DNA of 64,000 nucleotides from Hormiphora californensis (Eukaryota > Ctenophora > Tentaculata > Cydippida > Pleurobrachiidae), in NCBI GenBank assembly GCA_020137815.1, contig CM035358.1:3678292-3742291 (forward strand), in the 5' to 3' direction. The notes under the pieces were generated by a model. That model was not told the origin of the DNA and searched no databases. It worked only from the letters and a program-made list of their open reading frames with translations. Shown piece after piece: positions 49,631-64,000 of this stretch. The translations under genes were made by a program, and so were the position numbers. The first letter of the stretch is position 1. The number at the start of each line of letters is the position of its first letter.

Positions 49631-50751
49631 ACCGTCCGCGTCAACGTGTGCTTCCTGAAGTATGAATCTTTTACTTCTAGTTCTAATGAGCTTGTTTTTT
49701 ACAGTACTACTTTGATTGTTCCAAACCTCTCATAGTCATAATACCCATCTTACATCTACTTCTTCTTGTTTCCACTAATTTACACGACGTGTTTACAAAC
49801 ACAGCAGGTGTTTTGTGGATCGAATGTCGGGAATTCAATAGAAACTTTCTGTGAGAGAGACGTTCACACACATGATTATGAACTCATTTTTGGAGTGCTC
49901 GAATTTGCCTTTCTTTATTTTGCATTTTCTATTCATTTCCAACATCATTTTACCACACTAGCTGTTACACATACCCCAGTATATGTTGGTATTAACCCGT
50001 GCACAAAGGTGTCTTTGTGTGAAACCCTTTGTGTTCCAATATCTGGGAGAATGGAGAGAGAGTGGAGAGAGAGGGGGAAGGAGAGAATGGAAATAATTTC
50101 CTTGCCATAGCAGCTGCTGAGCTCAGATCATTTATTTGTTCTCTGACTCTGACATGTACAATACACGAGTATGACAATAGATTGGGTTTAGTTTGGAGGT
50201 CCTTGATCGTTGCTATGCTAGTGCTACGCAGTCTGTCGTTGCCGGTGGGACTGGGAGTGCCGACTGCCTGGGAACAAGTCAAGTTCTTCGGTTTGCAGAT
50301 TTAGGCCAGCTAGAAAAATATAAAAACTCTTTTTTTGTGCAGCACAACAACAAAATAAATCATTATCCCTTATATGTTGGCCCTCCATGCTTCAATTTCT
50401 ATTTGTCTCTAGATTGAGTTGGACACGACCCCACCCTTTGTCATTTTCCATTGTGATGTATAATGTCATGGTAGCACAGTTTCTCAGTGTAAACTTGTAC
50501 AACCCTTTTTGTCTAGTATGGGGTCTTGAGCACAGTTTCTAGGACTCATGAAGATACATTATATCTTCTGAAACGTCCTAAATACAGCTGTATTATTTCG
50601 TTGTGTATCTTCTGAAATCTATAGTTTGGCTGTCACGGCTCGACTTGTACTGTTTTATAACTGTTTTTAGTACTATTGTGTGCCCTAATGTTCCATTTGT
50701 TACAGGCTGAATGGCGTTACTCCAGTAACGATGCTATAGCAACTGCAGAAC
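49631..50751. other. Region upstream of K2P first exon, no gene confirmed
   Basis: AT-rich. One plus-strand frame (50191-50415) contains a plausible stretch (LEVLDRCYASATQSVVAGG) but has a weak acceptor and no partner exon. Confidence 0.4.
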
Positions 50752-61096
<10,345 letters not shown>

Positions 61097-62148
61097 CGGA
61101 GTCGATAAATTTAATGTGGAGTGAGAACTGCAGCTGTAGGAACGAAACTCAGCACCTCACCCCTGAACTAAGATAGTGATGAGACTGGTTTTAGTGAAAT
61201 GATTTATGATGGTGGTATAGGGTCAAGGGACTCATATAGTTTGAGAGACAGCTTGTAAAATTAATCCCTTTCGTGAATCTCTCGCGAGCTTTTATTTCTG
61301 TGTGTATATTTATTTTTTTGCCTGATGATTCAATGTGTATTTCAGTTCGACAAACGTTAACTTGAGCCGAATGTTTGAGTTTACCGTGGATATAGAAATC
61401 TTATATTTTTCTGGCTAGTGCAGTGCTAAACTGCAATAGTACTACTTTAGTAGTGGCAGTGGCCAGACACCTAGTCGATAGCTTCATCCTGGTGTATCAC
61501 TACCAGCTGATACTATACTATCAGTATTCAGTGATATCGACGAGTATAGGTGATAGTATCAGATCCGTCGCCTCTGCATTGGAAATGGATTTGGAATCGG
61601 CAATAGGGTACATACGAGGGTGGTGTATCAATCTGGAGATGTATATTGTGTGCCTTGCTTGTAATTTCGTGAATTCATTTTTGGTTGTCAAATATCCGCA
61701 AAATTGTACTTAAAATTTGTTAACCGGACGTAACGCGCGATCTATTTGGAAAATAACCAACGAAAAAGCCGCGCGGTAAATGAAAAAAGTGGCGCGCGGC
61801 GAAAGTTTTTAGTTTTACAAAAACCACGTGTTCAAGATTTTGAAAAATCACGTGACCTTTTTTGTTCACGCGAATCGTTTGAAGAGAGCTGCCCTATCCC
61901 AAAATATCCCATGCAGTCCCCCTGTATAATAAAGTACGTTTTTGACAGCCAATGATATTTACACATGAAACATCTACAAGGTATCAGATCGGCAAACGTT
62001 AAAATCTGGGACCTGGGTGGCGGGTATCCTGCACAATCCATCGATTTTGGCGGTCGAGACAGGTTAGGGCTGCCCGTTAGGGTATGTTATGACTATGTTT
62101 ACGGTTATCGGTTAGGCAGCGGATTACGGGGGCCCGAAAGAAATGCCC
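61097..62148. other. Region 3' of K2P, no gene recognised
   Basis: Contains the K2P 3' UTR (extent unknown) and a CGCGCGG-rich patch at 61730-61800 resembling the PLPP6/RIIAD1 promoter. The ORF at 61423-61713 has no recognisable content. Confidence 0.5.
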
Positions 62149-62190
62149 GAATAGATCGCCCGAAAGATTAATCTTTCGGGCGATCTATTC
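62149..62190. other. Perfect 42-bp palindrome
   Basis: GAATAGATCGCCCGAAAGATT is followed immediately by its exact reverse complement, with no spacer. It abuts the 3' tail of the retroposon. Confidence 0.95.
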
Positions 62191-62775
62191 TTGAAACTTG
62201 AAACTTGAAACTTGAAAATAAATTGAGGCTATCAAACAAATGACCACCTTTCAACTCAACTGTCCTTTCCTCGCTCACCACTTCTAAACTCAACAAATTT
62301 AATTTCCATTCTCAGTAGTCCCTGGTGCTTCTACCACCTCCTTCCCACGAATGAAGTAGTGTTTTCCAGGAGACCTTTGAACCATTTCCTTCAGTCGATC
62401 AACAAGCTGTTTTCTCTCATTTCGTTCCTCCAAAGTCCTGTCAGGCGAAATGTAGACTTTATCGAACTTGCCGGTCCTTTTTAGTCGGGATTTTTTCGAC
62501 AGGATCGACATCTGAGCGTCTCTGCTCTTCAGTACGACTTTCACTGGTCTGACAGTTAAAGACTGCCTTCCCATGCGCTCCACTGATTTCACGTTCTGAG
62601 TTTCTCCTAGCTCAACAAGAAGAGACTCAACTTGAGTTTCAAGCTCTACACTACTATTTATTGACTCTTACAGGCCATGGATGATGATGTTGCACCCACG
62701 GTCCTCAGAGGCAGCCACAATCGCTGATTGAATGATATTCGGGCTCTCCTTTCGAGCCCCCGTATTCCCCATGTA
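62190..62775 (-). pseudogene. LINE ORF1-only retroposon remnant
   Basis: The minus-strand frame runs from about 62775 to the stop at 62299 with one in-frame stop (TAA after NIIIHGL). Content: RKESPNIIQSAIVAASEDRG, CNIIIHGL, a coiled-coil-like ELETQVESLLVELG, RPVKVVLKSRDAQMSIL, KVYISPDRTLEERNERKQLV and KHYFIRGKEVVEAPG. This is the RRM-type nucleic-acid-binding ORF1 of L1-like/other LINEs. After a 3' UTR of about 80 bp it ends in four TTTCAAG units (62190-62217 on the plus strand as CTTGAAA). No ORF2 lies between. Confidence 0.75.
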
Positions 62776-64000
62776 AATGCTATCGATTATCTATCAGATA
62801 CCATTTAGTTTGATTAGTATGAACTCCAATTTGTCACAGCACACAACGCAACCCGAGCTCTAAGTTTATAAAATGATTCCTAATCAGGAGTAGATTATTG
62901 TGAAACGGAGCTAATAGCGAAGAAAGGAGAAGTCAGTGAGTCGAGAACTTTATGGAGAAGGGAATGATTTTGGAAAGATGTTATCGAAGATGTCACCGAG
63001 ATTTCCATCTTGCTATTCGATGATTCTCATTATCAGGTAAAAGTACAAACTTCCGTTTTTCTCTGTCGTGCGTGGTTGAAGCTGTATAGTTTACAAGCAA
63101 TTGTCATTCCTCCTCCAAACGTTGCCTGATTAATGACTTTTTCGATGTTGGCGGCGGTTATTGCGGAGGAGTTGTAAAGTTTTAGTATTACTTGGATATT
63201 GCGTTCTACCCTCCCGGATAAATCTGGCTCGATCCATTCACGCATTGCTGATCTTATCAATCTTCAATCATCAGTCTATATTTAGACTAGAGAGAGAGGT
63301 GATCTGCACATTTCAAAGATTTCGGAATTTTAAAGTCCGGCTTATGTTTGTATTTTGCGTAATCTCATTTCCATAGAAATCCAGAATGGTGGTGGAGAGC
63401 CATAGTATTATGGGAATCCTTAGAATTATAAGCACAATACTAGTGATTGCTGCAGGGGTCACTAGCCACAGACAATATACATGTCGATTGTCGACTTTAA
63501 TATAATTCAGGTTTGCCTTACTAATGCTGCGAATATGACATATAATAATGTTTATATATATTGAACCACATGTGCATCTATTCTAGGATCCTCTCAGATC
63601 ATGTGAATGGTTGTGAGAGTTTGATCTCATTAGTAAAGTGTGTTCTACAAGCTATGATGCCCTGGTGTGTTTAGATTGCAGGGCCCATTCAGATTTCAGG
63701 GCTGAAAATTGATCTTAGTTCCTCCATTGTGCGAAGAGACTCAATCACGCCTTAAATAAGGCTCCATCATCTCATCATCACTTCATCACGCCTTATTACT
63801 GTGATGAGGTGATGATGAGATGGTGGAGCTGTGTTGTTCAGATGCCAGTTTCACTGTTACAAACCCCCCCCCCCCATCACTTACTGTTTATCACCCCAGA
63901 AATTGATTAACGAGCTAGCCGAGAAACAAAGACCTCTGTGTGGTGATAGAGATTGCATGTGATAATTATTTGTGTTCTTCGGTTAGCTTCATATGATCAG
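62776..64000. other. Right edge, no gene recognised
   Basis: AT-rich sequence with a hairpin at 63761 and a C run at about 63866. The ORF at 63033-63260 (minus) shows no family signature. Confidence 0.5.
63761..63830. other. 30-bp stem hairpin, 11-nt loop
   Basis: GGCTCCATCATCTCATCATC...CTTCATCAC pairs with the segment at 63801-63830 at 28 of 30 positions. It could be a tiny MITE or a small-RNA precursor. Confidence 0.7.

Noticed and set aside
50191-50415. Possible coding exon LEVLDRCYASATQSVVAGG
   Set aside because: The acceptor has a weak pyrimidine tract and no partner exon or family match; alternative frames are equally open.

Overview
This window is eukaryotic and comes from an animal. 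Its genes have many short GT-AG introns. Every recognisable protein is a metazoan type: a C3G-type Rap exchange factor, a fatty acid elongase, a PAM16 import subunit, a two-pore potassium channel, ciliary proteins, and sushi and kringle secreted modules. The DNA is AT-rich and crowded with (CT)n/(AG)n microsatellites, long near-perfect inverted repeats and non-LTR retrotransposon sequence. A marine invertebrate, possibly an early-branching one, is a reasonable guess. The sequence does not let me name the species. A run of 100 Ns at 28410-28509 is an assembly gap.

Layout. Positions 1-5510: a 3 kb foldback (112-3179), with a younger insertion carrying two tRNA-like sequences in one arm, then CT repeats. 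Positions 5511-27778, plus strand: a RAPGEF1 (C3G) orthologue in at least 15 coding exons. Its 11.6 kb intron holds an antisense secreted sushi-domain gene (8940-9819) and a 6.3 kb terminal-inverted-repeat unit containing a minus-strand LINE. Positions 28.1-31.6 kb: a 34-bp satellite interrupted by a repeat-built foldback. Positions 31627-36541, minus: an ELOVL6-type elongase whose last intron contains a 1.56 kb hairpin. Positions 38589-40042, minus: PAM16. Positions 40379-40969, minus: a PLPP6-type phosphatase.

From 41.3 to 45.2 kb on the plus strand lies a compact run of cilium/flagellum genes: RIIAD1, DNAJB13, an unrecognised 63-residue ORF, and SPAG8. An RFX X-box-like site lies about 110 bp before SPAG8. 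A tRNA-Ala(AGC) gene follows at 45709. Two large foldbacks fill 46.05-49.44 kb. Positions 50752-61096, plus: a K2P potassium channel with two possible first exons, and an orphan antisense signal-peptide/kringle exon in one intron. Positions 61.1-64 kb: an ORF1-only LINE remnant beside a perfect 42-bp palindrome, and an isolated 30-bp-stem hairpin.

The most unusual features are the density of long foldbacks, a group of elements whose inverted termini are runs of G (8-bp target duplications in two of them), and the ciliary micro-cluster with its unknown small ORF. All gene models were assembled by eye from reading frames, splice sites and intron phase. Each was checked for frame consistency but not against RNA data or databases.
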